27,540 bases of DNA from CAYIBZ01 sp964361795 (GCA_964361795.1 CAYIBZ010000006.1:1-27540), one strand, 5' to 3'. Positions 7,372-15,098 are shown, counted from the stretch's first letter. Notes: generated by a model not told the origin, from the sequence alone. Numbers and translations: made by a program.

Positions 7372-7851
7372 TTATCGCTCTTTATCGGATTTTAATTTTT
7401 TCAACGCTTCCAGAGTCGCTAAAGCGTTAGTCAATTTATTAGGAGTCCTGCCCAAGCATTTGGCAATCGCGTCTTTGACTCCGGCCATTGATAAAACAAC
7501 CCGAACGGCCCCGCCGGCTTTTAATCCATGGCCTTCTTTCGCCGGCTTAATTTTCACTCTAGCGGCGCTGTACTTGGCTTCTACTTCATGAGGAATAGTT
7601 CTTCCTTTAAGAGGGATTGTCATAACATTTTTGGAAGCGTAATACTTGGCTTTAGCCATGGCGTTGGCAACGTCCGATCCTTTTCCTAGGCCAACTCCTA
7701 CTCGGCCTTTTTCATCGCCCAAAATAATCGTTGCCCGAAAACGCAAACGTTTGCCGCCGGCGACAACCCTGGCCACCCTTCTTAGATCAACCACTTTGTC
7801 TTTCAAGCCGCCAAAGTCCTGTTTATTTTTATAAAATCTTTTTTCCATCAT
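7372..7851 (-). CDS. rpsE: 30S ribosomal protein S5
   Basis: 159 residues. It has the N-terminal dsRNA-binding fold with R-V-A-R-V-V-A-G-G-K-R-L-R-F and G-D-E-K-G-R-V-G-V-G-L-G-K, followed by the usual C-terminal domain ending in T-P-N-K-L-T-N-A. S5 contributes to decoding fidelity and mRNA unwinding. Two in-frame ATG codons (7851 and 7848) are possible; the first overlaps the rplR TGA, which favours translational coupling. Confidence 0.95.
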   Translation of the reverse strand: MMEKRFYKNKQDFGGLKDKVVDLRRVARVVAGGKRLRFRATIILGDEKGRVGVGLGKGSDVANAMAKAKYYASKNVMTIPLKGRTIPHEVEAKYSAARVKIKPAKEGHGLKAGGAVRVVLSMAGVKDAIAKCLGRTPNKLTNALATLEALKKLKSDKER

Positions 7852-8207
7852 ATTTTAAGCCCTCCTTCCCGGGCGCCTTCAGCAATCGCTTGAACGCGGC
7901 CATGATAAGCGTAAAACGACCTGTTGAAAACCGCGTTTTTTATCCCAGCTTTCTTGGCTTTCTCCGCCAACGCCAAACCCAGCGCCTTCGCTTGGGAAAC
8001 CTTGCCGGCCTTTTTCTCTTTCCCTAATTCAAGAGAAGAAGTAGAAGCTAGCGTGTGTCCCTTAGCATCGTCAATTAATTGAGCGTAGGTGTATTTATTG
8101 CTTCGAAAAACCGAAAGGCGCGGACGATCGGAAGTGCCAATAATTTTAGCGCGGTCCCTCATTCGCCGCCTCATCCTATTTTCATTTTTTTTGACAGCCA
8201 TATTCAT
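7848..8207 (-). CDS. rplR: 50S ribosomal protein L18
   Basis: 119 residues. The basic N-terminus R-M-R-R-R-M-R-D-R-A-K-I is followed by P-R-L-S-V-F-R-S-N-K-Y-T-Y-A-Q and ends with Y-H-G-R-V-Q-A-I-A-E-G-A-R-E-G-G-L, the standard 5S rRNA-binding L18 layout. The ATG at 8207 lies 6 nt after the rplF stop; a second ATG at 8201 is equally possible. Its TGA overlaps the rpsE start and shows that TGA is read as stop here. Confidence 0.95.
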   Translation of the reverse strand: MNMAVKKNENRMRRRMRDRAKIIGTSDRPRLSVFRSNKYTYAQLIDDAKGHTLASTSSLELGKEKKAGKVSQAKALGLALAEKAKKAGIKNAVFNRSFYAYHGRVQAIAEGAREGGLKI

Positions 8208-8213
8208 AATTTT

Positions 8214-8786
8214 TTATTTCGCCGCCGCTCCGGCGCCAGTTCCAGCGACTTTCTTTCCGGCTTTGCGCCGAACGACTTCGCCGCGATATCGGATGCCTTT
8301 TCCTTGATACGGCTCCGGCGGTTTAATTCTCCGAATCTGGGAGGCTATCTCGCCAACCAAATTCTTATCTATGCCGGATATTTTAATCGCGTTTTTCTCA
8401 ACAGAAACTTTAACGCCGGCTGGCGGCTGAAACTTTACCGGATGGGTAAAACCAACATTCAAAACCAGCGTAGCGCCCTCTATTGTAGCACGAAAGCCGA
8501 TTCCTTCAATATCCAGCATCTTACTAAACCCTTTACTGACTCCTTCCACGGCATTTCTAGCCAGCGAAGCCATAGTGCCCCAGTTAGACCGAGCTTGTTT
8601 GTGATCTTTTCCGGCAGTGAATTGGAGTTTGCCGTCTTTCAAATCTACGGAAATAAAAGGCAGTAATGGCAGTGTCATTGACCCTTCTTTTCCTTTAAAT
8701 TCCAAAATTGTGCCGCCATCAGCGGGCTTTATTTGAACTTCCACGTCTTTGGGAATTTCTATTGGCTTTTTGCCTATCTTGCTCAT
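8214..8786 (-). CDS. rplF: 50S ribosomal protein L6
   Basis: 190 residues from the ATG at 8786, giving the canonical start M-S-K-I-G-K-K-P-I. Two L6 repeats are seen; the C-terminal signature reads K-P-P-E-P-Y-Q-G-K-G-I-R-Y, normally followed by lysine/arginine residues as here. The tail is Ala/Gly-rich (A-G-T-G-A-G-A-A-A-K). L6 sits at the factor-binding site of the 50S subunit. The start is 1 bp after the rpsH stop. Confidence 0.95.
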   Translation of the reverse strand: MSKIGKKPIEIPKDVEVQIKPADGGTILEFKGKEGSMTLPLLPFISVDLKDGKLQFTAGKDHKQARSNWGTMASLARNAVEGVSKGFSKMLDIEGIGFRATIEGATLVLNVGFTHPVKFQPPAGVKVSVEKNAIKISGIDKNLVGEIASQIRRIKPPEPYQGKGIRYRGEVVRRKAGKKVAGTGAGAAAK

Positions 8787-8787
8787 A

Positions 8788-9171
8788 TTAGTAAATCTCA
8801 AACAATAACTGGCCGCCGACTTTTGCTTTTTTCGCTTCCATATTAGTCATTAATCCCTTTGGCGTGGAAAGAACGCCTATTCCAAAACCTTGTCGAACCG
8901 GCCTCAAGTTTTCGTAACCGCTATAAATCCTCCTGGATGGCTTGCTGACGAAACGGACTTTCTCAATAGCTCCAACGCCGTTTTTATCGTATTGCAATTT
9001 CACTTCAATTACTCTTTTCGGCATTCTCCCCTTCTTCGCGACGCTGGCAACATATTTATTTTTAGCCAACAATTCCGCGATGGCAAAATCCATGTTGGAA
9101 TAAGGAAGTTTTATCAAATCCTTTTTGGCTTGCTGGGCGTTTTTAATTTTTATTAGTAAATCTGTGTACAT
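8788..9171 (-). CDS. rpsH: 30S ribosomal protein S8
   Basis: 127 residues, normal size. It begins M-Y-T-D-L-L-I-K-I-K-N-A and ends with the conserved R-P-V-R-Q-G-F-G-I-G-V-L-S-T-P-K-G-L-M-T. S8 binds the central domain of 16S rRNA and in E. coli autoregulates the spc operon. A 22-bp spacer separates it from rpsN. Confidence 0.95.
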   Translation of the reverse strand: MYTDLLIKIKNAQQAKKDLIKLPYSNMDFAIAELLAKNKYVASVAKKGRMPKRVIEVKLQYDKNGVGAIEKVRFVSKPSRRIYSGYENLRPVRQGFGIGVLSTPKGLMTNMEAKKAKVGGQLLFEIY

Positions 9172-9193
9172 GTAAGATTTATATAATCCGTAG

Positions 9194-9379
9194 TTACCAT
9201 GACGATTTTTTAATTCCCGGAATTTCTCCCCGACCGGCTAATTCTCTGAAACAAATGCGGCACAATCCGAAATCCCGCATATAACCGCGTTTGCGGCCGC
9301 AGCGGAAACAGCGCCTGACAATCCTGGTTGAAAATTTAGGTTTTTTGTTTGCTCTCGCTAAAACTGATTTTTTAGCCAT
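9194..9379 (-). CDS. rpsN: 30S ribosomal protein S14, zinc-binding (type Z)
   Basis: 61 residues, the short zinc-dependent form. Cysteines C24-x2-C27 and C40-x2-C43 make the zinc ribbon; the C-terminus R-G-E-I-P-G-I-K-K-S-S-W is characteristic. Its ATG overlaps the last 8 nt of rplE, indicating translational coupling. Confidence 0.97.
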   Translation of the reverse strand: MAKKSVLARANKKPKFSTRIVRRCFRCGRKRGYMRDFGLCRICFRELAGRGEIPGIKKSSW

Positions 9380-9881
9380 GTTTTTGTTTACTGAATGGAA
9401 TCCCGATTTCTTTATAGATGGCGATTGCCTCGTCTCGGCTTTTCACGCCTTTTGGAACAACGGTAATTTCTACGCCAAAATTTACTTTGGAAATATCCGG
9501 GCTGATTTCTGAAAACACGGCTTGTTCCTTGACGCCAAAAGAAAGATTGCCGCTTTTATCAACATTTTTAAGGCCAATGCCGCGAAAATCTCTTACGCGG
9601 GGAAGAGTTAGATTGATCACTCTATTTAGGAATTGAGCCATCCGCTGTTTTCGCAAAGTGGCTTTCAAGCCCACAACTGTTCCGGATCTTAATTTAAAAC
9701 TAGCGATGGATTCGCTGGCCGGCCGCAACATCGGCTTCTGTCCGGTAATCATTGAAAATTCTTTCACGATTTCCGGTAAAATTTTGTCATTAAAATTCGG
9801 CTGACTAGACAGCCGCCCAATGCCGGTATTCACAACGACTTTATCCAATTTTTTGAATTGTTCCGCGATTTTAATAACCAT
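9372..9881 (-). CDS. rplE: 50S ribosomal protein L5
   Basis: 169 residues from the ATG at 9881. Core motifs present are V-V-V-N-T-G-I-G, T-G-Q-K-P, A-S-F-K-L-R-S-G-T-V-V-G-L-K-A-T-L-R and R-V-R-D-F-R-G-I. L5 binds 5S rRNA and contacts tRNA at the P site. About 20 residues that precede the first V-V-N motif in typical bacterial L5 are missing; a TTG start at 9917 inside rplX would add 12 residues but is less likely. The ATG lies 8 nt after the rplX stop. Confidence 0.93.
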   Translation of the reverse strand: MVIKIAEQFKKLDKVVVNTGIGRLSSQPNFNDKILPEIVKEFSMITGQKPMLRPASESIASFKLRSGTVVGLKATLRKQRMAQFLNRVINLTLPRVRDFRGIGLKNVDKSGNLSFGVKEQAVFSEISPDISKVNFGVEITVVPKGVKSRDEAIAIYKEIGIPFSKQKHG

Positions 9882-9889
9882 GAATTTCT

Positions 9890-10210
9890 CTAAATTAAAC
9901 CTTGACAGATTTTGCAATAGCGGCTCTTTTTTGCTTTGCCGCCTTTGGCCTGTTCAACGCGAAAACCCACTCTGGCCGGTTTTCCACAGCTGGGACAGAT
10001 TAACATAACTTTGGAAATATTCAACGGACGGGCTAGCGTCACTATTTCGCCTTTTTCGCCTTGTTTTCGCGGCCGGCGATGCTTTTTCACGGTATTCAAA
10101 CCCTCCACTAAAACCGCCTCATTTGAGGGATAGACTTTCAAAACTTTTCCCGATTTGCCGTTGTCTTTGCCAACCCTTATTTGCACTGTGTCTCCTTTTT
10201 TTATTTTCAT
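9890..10210 (-). CDS. rplX: 50S ribosomal protein L24 with zinc ribbon
   Basis: 106 residues. The KOW motif is at the N-terminus (M-K-I-K-K-G-D-T-V-Q-I, G-K-S-G-K-V-L-K-V). The C-terminal half has C72-x2-C75 and C99-x2-C102, a four-cysteine zinc ribbon that E. coli L24 lacks. L24 is an early 50S assembly protein. The ATG abuts the N gap, so its upstream signal is not visible. Confidence 0.93.
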   Translation of the reverse strand: MKIKKGDTVQIRVGKDNGKSGKVLKVYPSNEAVLVEGLNTVKKHRRPRKQGEKGEIVTLARPLNISKVMLICPSCGKPARVGFRVEQAKGGKAKKSRYCKICQGLI

Positions 10211-10310
10211 NNNNNNNNNNNNNNNNNNNNNNNNNNNNNNNNNNNNNNNNNNNNNNNNNNNNNNNNNNNNNNNNNNNNNNNNNNNNNNNNNNNNNNNNNN
10301 NNNNNNNNNN
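10211..10310. other. 100-base assembly gap (N run)
   Basis: Exactly 100 N, the usual arbitrary scaffold-gap size. rplN reads into it with a partial codon GTN (Val) and probably needs only a stop codon to be complete, and rplX begins right at its other edge. The true missing sequence is therefore likely short. Confidence 0.95.
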
Positions 10311-10675
10311 ACTAATTCTTCGGCTAACGACGCGACGCTTTCAAAACCCTTTTCTTTGACTTCCCTCGGCAACGGGCCAAAGACTCGGGTTCCTTTGGGT
10401 TCCAGCTTTTCATCAATCAAAACTACCGCGTTATCGTCAAAACGCACGTAAGAGCCGTCCACCCGGCGCAATACTTGTCTCTGCCGAACCACTAATGCCC
10501 TAACAACATCTTTTTTCTTGATCGCCTTGCCCGGTTCCGCGATTTGAACTGAAGCGACAATAATGTCACCCACTCTGGCGTAACGTTTTCTGGAGCCGCC
10601 CAAAATCCTAAAACAGCGAACTATTTTGGCGCCGCTATTATCCGCAACTTTTAAAATGGAACGTTCTTGGATCAT
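10311..10675 (-). CDS. rplN: 50S ribosomal protein L14 (3' end in gap)
   Basis: 121 full codons from the ATG at 10675, plus GTN (Val122) at the gap edge; bacterial L14 is normally 122 residues. It starts M-I-Q-E-R-S-I-L-K-V-A-D-N-S-G-A-K and has the conserved G-D-I-I-V-A-S-V and D-D-N-A-V-V-L-I-D segments. L14 is central to the 50S interface. Upstream, the rpsQ-rplN spacer is enlarged to 88 bp by a nested palindrome. A reading frame passes from this spacer through the gap into rplX; it is an artefact of the N run. Confidence 0.94.
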
Positions 10676-10691
10676 GTTTTTACTTCGTTTA

Positions 10692-10761
10692 ATCAACGAA
10701 TAACGAATCTGTTCCGAATTTACGAATTCGTTTATTCGTAAGGGATTCGCTATTCGTTGAT
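10692..10761. repeat. Nested palindrome between rpsQ and rplN
   Basis: Outer arms 10692-10709 and 10744-10761 are 18 bp with a single G-T type mismatch. The inner arms TTACGAAT (10720-10727) and ATTCGTAA (10734-10741) have a 6-nt loop. ACGAAT recurs several times. The outer stem begins 2 nt after the rpsQ stop codon and ends 16 nt before the rplN start, with no T-run. It may be a processing or regulatory hairpin or a small inserted palindromic element. Confidence 0.8.
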
Positions 10762-10763
10762 AA

Positions 10764-10997
10764 TTATATTTTTTGTATAATCTTCCATCTCTTTTCTTTT
10801 GACATCGGCCTGGTTTCTTCAATTATCACCCTATCCCCCGTTTTGTATTCTTTGTTTTCGTCGTGGGCTTTGAATCTCCGGGTAACTTTATAATATTTAA
10901 GATATTTCGGGTGCTGTCTTTCATGAATAACCTCAACAACCGCGGTTTTCTGCATTTTGTCGGACACTACTATGCCTTGTAATTTTCTTCCTGCCAT
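10764..10997 (-). CDS. rpsQ: 30S ribosomal protein S17
   Basis: 77 residues, normal length. The OB-fold signature is clear: G-I-V-V-S-D-K-M-Q-K-T-A-V-V, Y-K-V-T-R-R-F-K-A-H-D-E and G-D-R-V-I-I-E-E-T-R-P-M-S-K-E-K-R-W. S17 binds 16S rRNA early in assembly. The ATG directly follows the rpmC stop. Confidence 0.97.
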   Translation of the reverse strand: MAGRKLQGIVVSDKMQKTAVVEVIHERQHPKYLKYYKVTRRFKAHDENKEYKTGDRVIIEETRPMSKEKRWKIIQKI

Positions 10998-10998
10998 A

Positions 10999-11187
10999 TT
11001 ATTTGTTTATTAAAGTTAAAGATTGGGCTATCAACCTTTTTAATTTCTTGATTTCCCGAACATTCTTGACCTTGCCCGCGGCTAAATCGGTCCTTAAAGA
11101 CCACAACTTTTCGCGGCTTTCCGCCACCATTTTTTGCAAGGATTCGGAAGACTGATTTTTTAATTGTTCTTTTTCTTTCTTTAACAT
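10999..11187 (-). CDS. rpmC: 50S ribosomal protein L29
   Basis: 62 residues forming two helices, with L-W-S-L-R-T-D-L-A-A-G-K-V-K-N-V-R-E-I-K in the conserved second half. L29 lies near the exit tunnel. It sits between rplP (4 bp) and rpsQ (1 bp), the canonical order. Confidence 0.95.
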   Translation of the reverse strand: MLKKEKEQLKNQSSESLQKMVAESREKLWSLRTDLAAGKVKNVREIKKLKRLIAQSLTLINK

Positions 11188-11191
11188 ATTG

Positions 11192-11605
11192 TTATTGCTT
11201 TATGACTATTCTGGTTCTCACCGGAAGTTTGAAACCGGCTAATCTCAATGCCTCTTTGGCAACTTCCGGCTTTACGCCATCCATTTCAAAAAGCATCCGT
11301 CCCGGTTTAACCGGAAAAGAATAATGGTCTACCGGCCCTTTGCCGCCGCCCATAGTTAATTCCGGCGGCCTCTTGGTAATCGGTTTATCGGGAAAAATTC
11401 TAATCCACACTTTGCCTTCTCTTTTAATAAAATTGCTGATAGTTCGGCGGGCGGCTTCAATTTGGCGCGAAGTAATCCAAGCCGAACTTTCCGCCTTCAA
11501 GCCAAAATTTCCGTAAGCTAAAGCAACGCCGCGAGTTTCAACTTTTCTTGATAGGGATCGCCCCTTCTGCCATTTTCTATGTTTTACTTTCTTTGGAACC
11601 AACAT
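11192..11605 (-). CDS. rplP: 50S ribosomal protein L16
   Basis: 137 residues, normal length. It begins M-L-V-P-K-K-V-K-H-R-K-W and carries R-G-V-A-L-A-Y-G-N-F-G-L-K, I-E-A-A-R-R-T-I and M-G-G-G-K-G-P-V-D-H-Y. L16 shapes the A-site tRNA binding region of the 50S subunit. It starts 4 bp after the rpsC stop. Confidence 0.97.
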   Translation of the reverse strand: MLVPKKVKHRKWQKGRSLSRKVETRGVALAYGNFGLKAESSAWITSRQIEAARRTISNFIKREGKVWIRIFPDKPITKRPPELTMGGGKGPVDHYSFPVKPGRMLFEMDGVKPEVAKEALRLAGFKLPVRTRIVIKQ

Positions 11606-11609
11606 ATGT

Positions 11610-12293
11610 TTATTTATTGAATACTTCTCCTTTATAAATCCAAACTTTTACGCCGACAGTTCCATAAGTATTGAAAGCAGTCGCTTCTCCATAATCAATA
11701 TTGGCTCGCAACGTTTGAAGCGGCAGTTTTCCTTTGGACAGCCATTCGCGGCGGGCAATTTCTGCGCCATCAAGGCGGCCCGACAACTTCACTTTCATGC
11801 CCTGAACTTCCCGATTCTGCATGTTTAGTTCAATATATTTCTTGATAGTTCGGCGAAACGGCAGACGTTTCTCCAAATCCCAAGCGATAGATTGCGCTAT
11901 ATATTGAGACGAGGCTTCCGATCTCTTTAATTCCTCTATATTCATGCTCAATGAGAATTTCGGCTGAGTGACGCCGGCTTTTTTTCTTTTATTAAATAAT
12001 TTCTTGAGGGCGGACTCTAAATCTTTTGTAAGGTCCTCTATGCCTTTTCCGCCGCGGCCGATAATCAAACCCGGCTTGGCCGCTTTTATGAATACCCGAA
12101 AAAGGTTGTCGGCCGCTCTTTCAATTTCCACGCGCACTAATCCAGCCGCTCCAATTTTATCATTAATGAGCCGGCGGATTAAAACATCTTCTTCTAACTG
12201 TTCTTTGTAGTTCCCCTTTTTAGGAAACCAGCGGGAAGTCCAGTTATTGATGATGCCGAGACGATATGAAAATGGCCTAATTTTATTTCCCAT
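11610..12293 (-). CDS. rpsC: 30S ribosomal protein S3
   Basis: 227 residues. The N-terminal domain starts M-G-N-K-I-R-P-F-S-Y-R-L-G-I; the KH domain has G-L-I-I-G-R-G-G-K-G-I-E (GxxG); the C-terminal domain contains K-V-K-L-S-G-R-L-D-G-A-E-I-A-R and W-I-Y-K-G-E-V. S3 forms part of the mRNA entry tunnel and helicase site. It starts 8 bp after the rplV stop. Confidence 0.97.
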   Translation of the reverse strand: MGNKIRPFSYRLGIINNWTSRWFPKKGNYKEQLEEDVLIRRLINDKIGAAGLVRVEIERAADNLFRVFIKAAKPGLIIGRGGKGIEDLTKDLESALKKLFNKRKKAGVTQPKFSLSMNIEELKRSEASSQYIAQSIAWDLEKRLPFRRTIKKYIELNMQNREVQGMKVKLSGRLDGAEIARREWLSKGKLPLQTLRANIDYGEATAFNTYGTVGVKVWIYKGEVFNK

Positions 12294-12301
12294 GATAAAG
12301 T

Positions 12302-12796
12302 TTATACGCTCTTTCTCCTAAATAATCTCCTGAAAAATCCGGCCTTTTCTTTCGGTTTTTCTGATTTTGCCTCGGAAATCTTTGGTTTTATCTCTTTTTT
12401 AGGTTTAGTTTTTGCGGATTTAACCGGCGGGTTAATCACAAATCGGCTTGGCAAAACTCGTTCTCGTTCTTCCAGTACTAAAGTAACGTGGCTCATTTTC
12501 TTTTGAAGAGGCGTCGCTCTGCCCTGCGCTCTCGGCAAGGACCGCTTAAGCATCGGCCCCTGATTGACCAAAATTTTGGAGATTACTAATTTTTCCGCGC
12601 TTAATTTTTGATTATTTTTAGCATTAGCCATGGCTGACCTTAAAAGTTTTAATAATGGCTTGGAAGATCTTTGAACGCGCAATAAAAGCTGGGCTTCCGC
12701 TTCCGAAGCCGACAGGCCTCTTAAAGTATCCGCGATTAACCTCACCTTCCGCGGGGCTATTTTCAAATAATTTAGTTGCGCGATTTGTTGTTTCAT
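12302..12796 (-). CDS. rplV: 50S ribosomal protein L22 with C-terminal extension
   Basis: 164 residues against the usual ~110. The first ~115 are a normal L22 (I-A-P-R-K-V-R-L-I-A-D-T-L-R-G, then L-P-R-A-Q-G-R-A-T-P and S-H-V-T-L-V-L). The remaining ~50 residues are Lys/Pro/Glu-rich and end in G-F-F-R-R-L-F-R-R-K-S-V, an amphipathic basic tail. L22 lines the peptide exit tunnel, so the tail could lie on the ribosome surface near the exit; that is inference. Confidence 0.93.
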   Translation of the reverse strand: MKQQIAQLNYLKIAPRKVRLIADTLRGLSASEAEAQLLLRVQRSSKPLLKLLRSAMANAKNNQKLSAEKLVISKILVNQGPMLKRSLPRAQGRATPLQKKMSHVTLVLEERERVLPSRFVINPPVKSAKTKPKKEIKPKISEAKSEKPKEKAGFFRRLFRRKSV

Positions 12797-12812
12797 AGTG
12801 AGCTTGCTAAAC

Positions 12813-13157
12813 CTATTTTTTGGCGGCTTCTGTTCCGGCCTTCGCCGCTTGAGCTTTCTGCGCCTCGGCTTGGGCTTGCGAAGCTTCTAATTCACGCTGC
12901 ATTTTGCCGCCATGCTTAACGAATTTTCTGGTAGCGGAAAACTCTCCTAATCGGTGGCCGACCATTTCTTCTTTAATCATGACTGGAACAAAAATCTTGC
13001 CGTTGTAGACGCCAAAAGTAAACCCGACCATTTCTGGGGCAATTTCTGAAGCGCGAGACCAAGTTTTGATTATTGTTTGGTCTCCCTGTTTCAGTTTAGA
13101 TACTTTTTTTAATAATTTTGGATCAACAAACGGACCCTTTTTTGAACTTCTGCTCAT
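12813..13157 (-). CDS. rpsS: 30S ribosomal protein S19 with Ala/Lys tail
   Basis: 114 residues; typical S19 is about 92. The body is canonical (R-S-S-K-K-G-P-F-V-D, W-S-R-A-S-E-I-A-P-E-M-V-G, V-G-H-R-L-G-E-F-S-A-T-R-K-F). The last ~25 residues are rich in Ala, Gln and Lys and look like a low-complexity extension. S19 binds 16S rRNA in the head with S13. Confidence 0.95.
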   Translation of the reverse strand: MSRSSKKGPFVDPKLLKKVSKLKQGDQTIIKTWSRASEIAPEMVGFTFGVYNGKIFVPVMIKEEMVGHRLGEFSATRKFVKHGGKMQRELEASQAQAEAQKAQAAKAGTEAAKK

Positions 13158-13196
13158 AGTTGTTTTTTGTATTTTTCTAAGTAACCAAGTAACAAA

Positions 13197-14030
13197 TCAA
13201 CGCACCTTCGGCCTTCTCTGTAAAATAAACTTTGTGGACCATTTTTTCTTGTGGCGAGTCTTGTGGCCTCCGGTAACCTTGCCCCACATTGTTTTCGGCC
13301 GGCGGGTGCCTCTTGGCTGAGCGCCTTCGCCGCCGCCATACGGATGATCCACTGGGTTCATGGCGGAACCGCGAACAGTCGGGCGAATGCCTAAATGCCT
13401 GGATTTGCCGGCTTTTCCAATGTTGACCAAATTATAATCAGGATTGGAAACTTGTCCAATGGAAGCCATTCCTTCAGAAGATACTTTTCTAATCTCTTTT
13501 GAAGACAGCCTTAAATCGGTATAGCCGCCTTCGTGGGCTAATATTTCCGCGTAAGATCCGGCAGAACGGGCCAATTTGCCCCCGCCGCCGGCTCTCATCT
13601 CAACATTGTGGACAAAATAGCCGACCGGAATATTTTTCAGAACTAAACGGTTGCCCGGTTTTAAAACAGCGCTGGCAGAAACGACAATTTCATCGCCAAC
13701 TTTTATCTCTTTGGGAGCTAAAACATATCGGCGTTCGCCGTCTTTATATAAAATTTTACAAATGAACGCCGTCCTGTAGGGATCGTACTCTACGGTTTCA
13801 ACTTTGGCGGGAACGTCCCGTTTTTCCTGCCGGAAGTCAACCAAACGATACAATTTTTTATTGCCGCCGCCCTGATGGCGAACCGTAATGACTCCCCTGT
13901 TATTTCTTCCGGAATGAGTTTTTAATCTCACAGTTAAAGACTTCTCCGGCTTAGAAGCGGTCAAAACCGACGCGTATTCTACTACGCTCATTTGTCTCCG
14001 TGATGGACTTGTGGGTTTATATGGCTTCAT
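13197..14030 (-). CDS. rplB: 50S ribosomal protein L2
   Basis: 277 residues, normal length. Conserved parts include K-P-Y-K-P-T-S-P-S-R-R, G-R-N-N-R-G-V-I-T-V-R-H-Q-G-G-G, and the peptidyl-transferase-proximal segment V-R-G-S-A-M-N-P-V-D-H-P-Y-G-G-G-E-G with its invariant histidine. L2 is needed for subunit association and peptide-bond formation. A 39-bp spacer precedes rpsS. Confidence 0.98.
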   Translation of the reverse strand: MKPYKPTSPSRRQMSVVEYASVLTASKPEKSLTVRLKTHSGRNNRGVITVRHQGGGNKKLYRLVDFRQEKRDVPAKVETVEYDPYRTAFICKILYKDGERRYVLAPKEIKVGDEIVVSASAVLKPGNRLVLKNIPVGYFVHNVEMRAGGGGKLARSAGSYAEILAHEGGYTDLRLSSKEIRKVSSEGMASIGQVSNPDYNLVNIGKAGKSRHLGIRPTVRGSAMNPVDHPYGGGEGAQPRGTRRPKTMWGKVTGGHKTRHKKKWSTKFILQRRPKVR

Positions 14031-14058
14031 ATTAAGTGAAGATAGTATTTAGTCATGG

Positions 14059-14388
14059 CTAATGAGGCAGTATATCTAACTTCTGCCCTTCTTTTAACGT
14101 GACGATGGCTTTTTTATAGCCGGGTTTTTTGGTAAAATTTCTGCCGATTCTGCGGGGCTTTGGCCGAGTATTAATAACATTGACTTTTTCCACCTTCACT
14201 TTATAAATTCCCTCAACGGCCTTCTTTACTTCCGGCTCATTGGCAATCTCGTCAATCAAAAAAACATACTTTCTTAAAGCGCTCATTTTCATTGCCTTCT
14301 CGGTAATTATTGGGTTTTTTATTAAATATTTATTCACCCCGTTAGAAACGGAACCCAATATCTTCTTATTTTCTTTATTTTTTGTCAT
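14059..14388 (-). CDS. rplW: 50S ribosomal protein L23
   Basis: 109 residues. After a charged N-terminal extension of ~18 residues, the family core begins L-I-K-N-P-I-I-T-E-K-A and continues with V-F-L-I-D, V-K-K-A-V-E-G-I-Y-K-V-K-V and K-K-A-I-V-T-L-K-E-G. L23 is at the tunnel exit and docks trigger factor and SRP. The 76-bp rplD-rplW spacer is long for this operon and I see no clear signal in it. Confidence 0.94.
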   Translation of the reverse strand: MTKNKENKKILGSVSNGVNKYLIKNPIITEKAMKMSALRKYVFLIDEIANEPEVKKAVEGIYKVKVEKVNVINTRPKPRRIGRNFTKKPGYKKAIVTLKEGQKLDILPH

Positions 14389-14464
14389 ATTTTTATGTTT
14401 CCCGTTTGCGTCGGACGTCTTGTTTGGCGCCGTTTCTGACGGGGTTCATCTCATTTTATCTTCT

Positions 14465-15082
14465 TCATTTTATTTCGCTGACGGCGCGCTGTTCAATTAA
14501 AACATTTTTATGTTTTAGCAAAGAGTCAACATTTAAAGAATTGGCGTCAAGCGCGATAATTTTTGGGATATTTCTGGCCGCCCTTGCCAACAGCTTATTC
14601 TCGCTGGAACGGACAACAACGGCGCTAATCTTTTTATCGCTTAAAATAGATTTTAATCCTGAAAATAAAATTTTTGTTTTGGGAGTTTCTAAATTAAGAG
14701 AATCCACCACTTTTACTTCGCCATCCGCCAATTTTCTGGAAAGCAGAGAATGAAGCGCCGCCCTGACCATCTTTTTATTAATCTTTTGTTCATAATTGCG
14801 GTTTTTATTCGGACCGTGCGTAACGCCGCCGCCTCTCCAAATTGGAGAACGGATAGAACCATGCCGGGCCCTTCCAGTATGCTTTTGTTTCCACGGCTTT
14901 CGGCCGCCGCCGCTCACTTCGCCTCTGCCCTTGGCGTGCGCCCACAGTCCATGGCGATTGGCTATCTGCGCCAGTAAAACCTGATGCACTAAATCAGGAT
15001 TCCACTTGGAACCAAAAATATTTTCCGGCAAATCCGCTTCCGCAACTGCTTCGCCTTTTAAATTGTAGACTTTTGTTTTCAT
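14465..15082 (-). CDS. rplD: 50S ribosomal protein L4
   Basis: 205 residues, normal size. The extended loop that reaches into the exit tunnel is visible: G-R-G-E-V-S-G-G-G-R-K-P-W-K-Q-K-H-T-G-R, then A-R-H-G-S-I-R-S-P-I-W-R-G-G-G. The C-terminal globular domain is standard. In E. coli L4 represses its own operon; nothing here shows that mechanism. It ends with TGA. Confidence 0.97.
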   Translation of the reverse strand: MKTKVYNLKGEAVAEADLPENIFGSKWNPDLVHQVLLAQIANRHGLWAHAKGRGEVSGGGRKPWKQKHTGRARHGSIRSPIWRGGGVTHGPNKNRNYEQKINKKMVRAALHSLLSRKLADGEVKVVDSLNLETPKTKILFSGLKSILSDKKISAVVVRSSENKLLARAARNIPKIIALDANSLNVDSLLKHKNVLIEQRAVSEIK

Positions 15083-15098
15083 ATAGGACTTATAGGCT

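Noticed and set aside
9890..10822. A 310-codon frame running through the N gap from rplX to upstream of rplN
   Set aside because: It is an artefact: rplN and rplX happen to be in the same frame across 100 N, and the 5' part is the palindromic spacer. The two are separate ribosomal genes.
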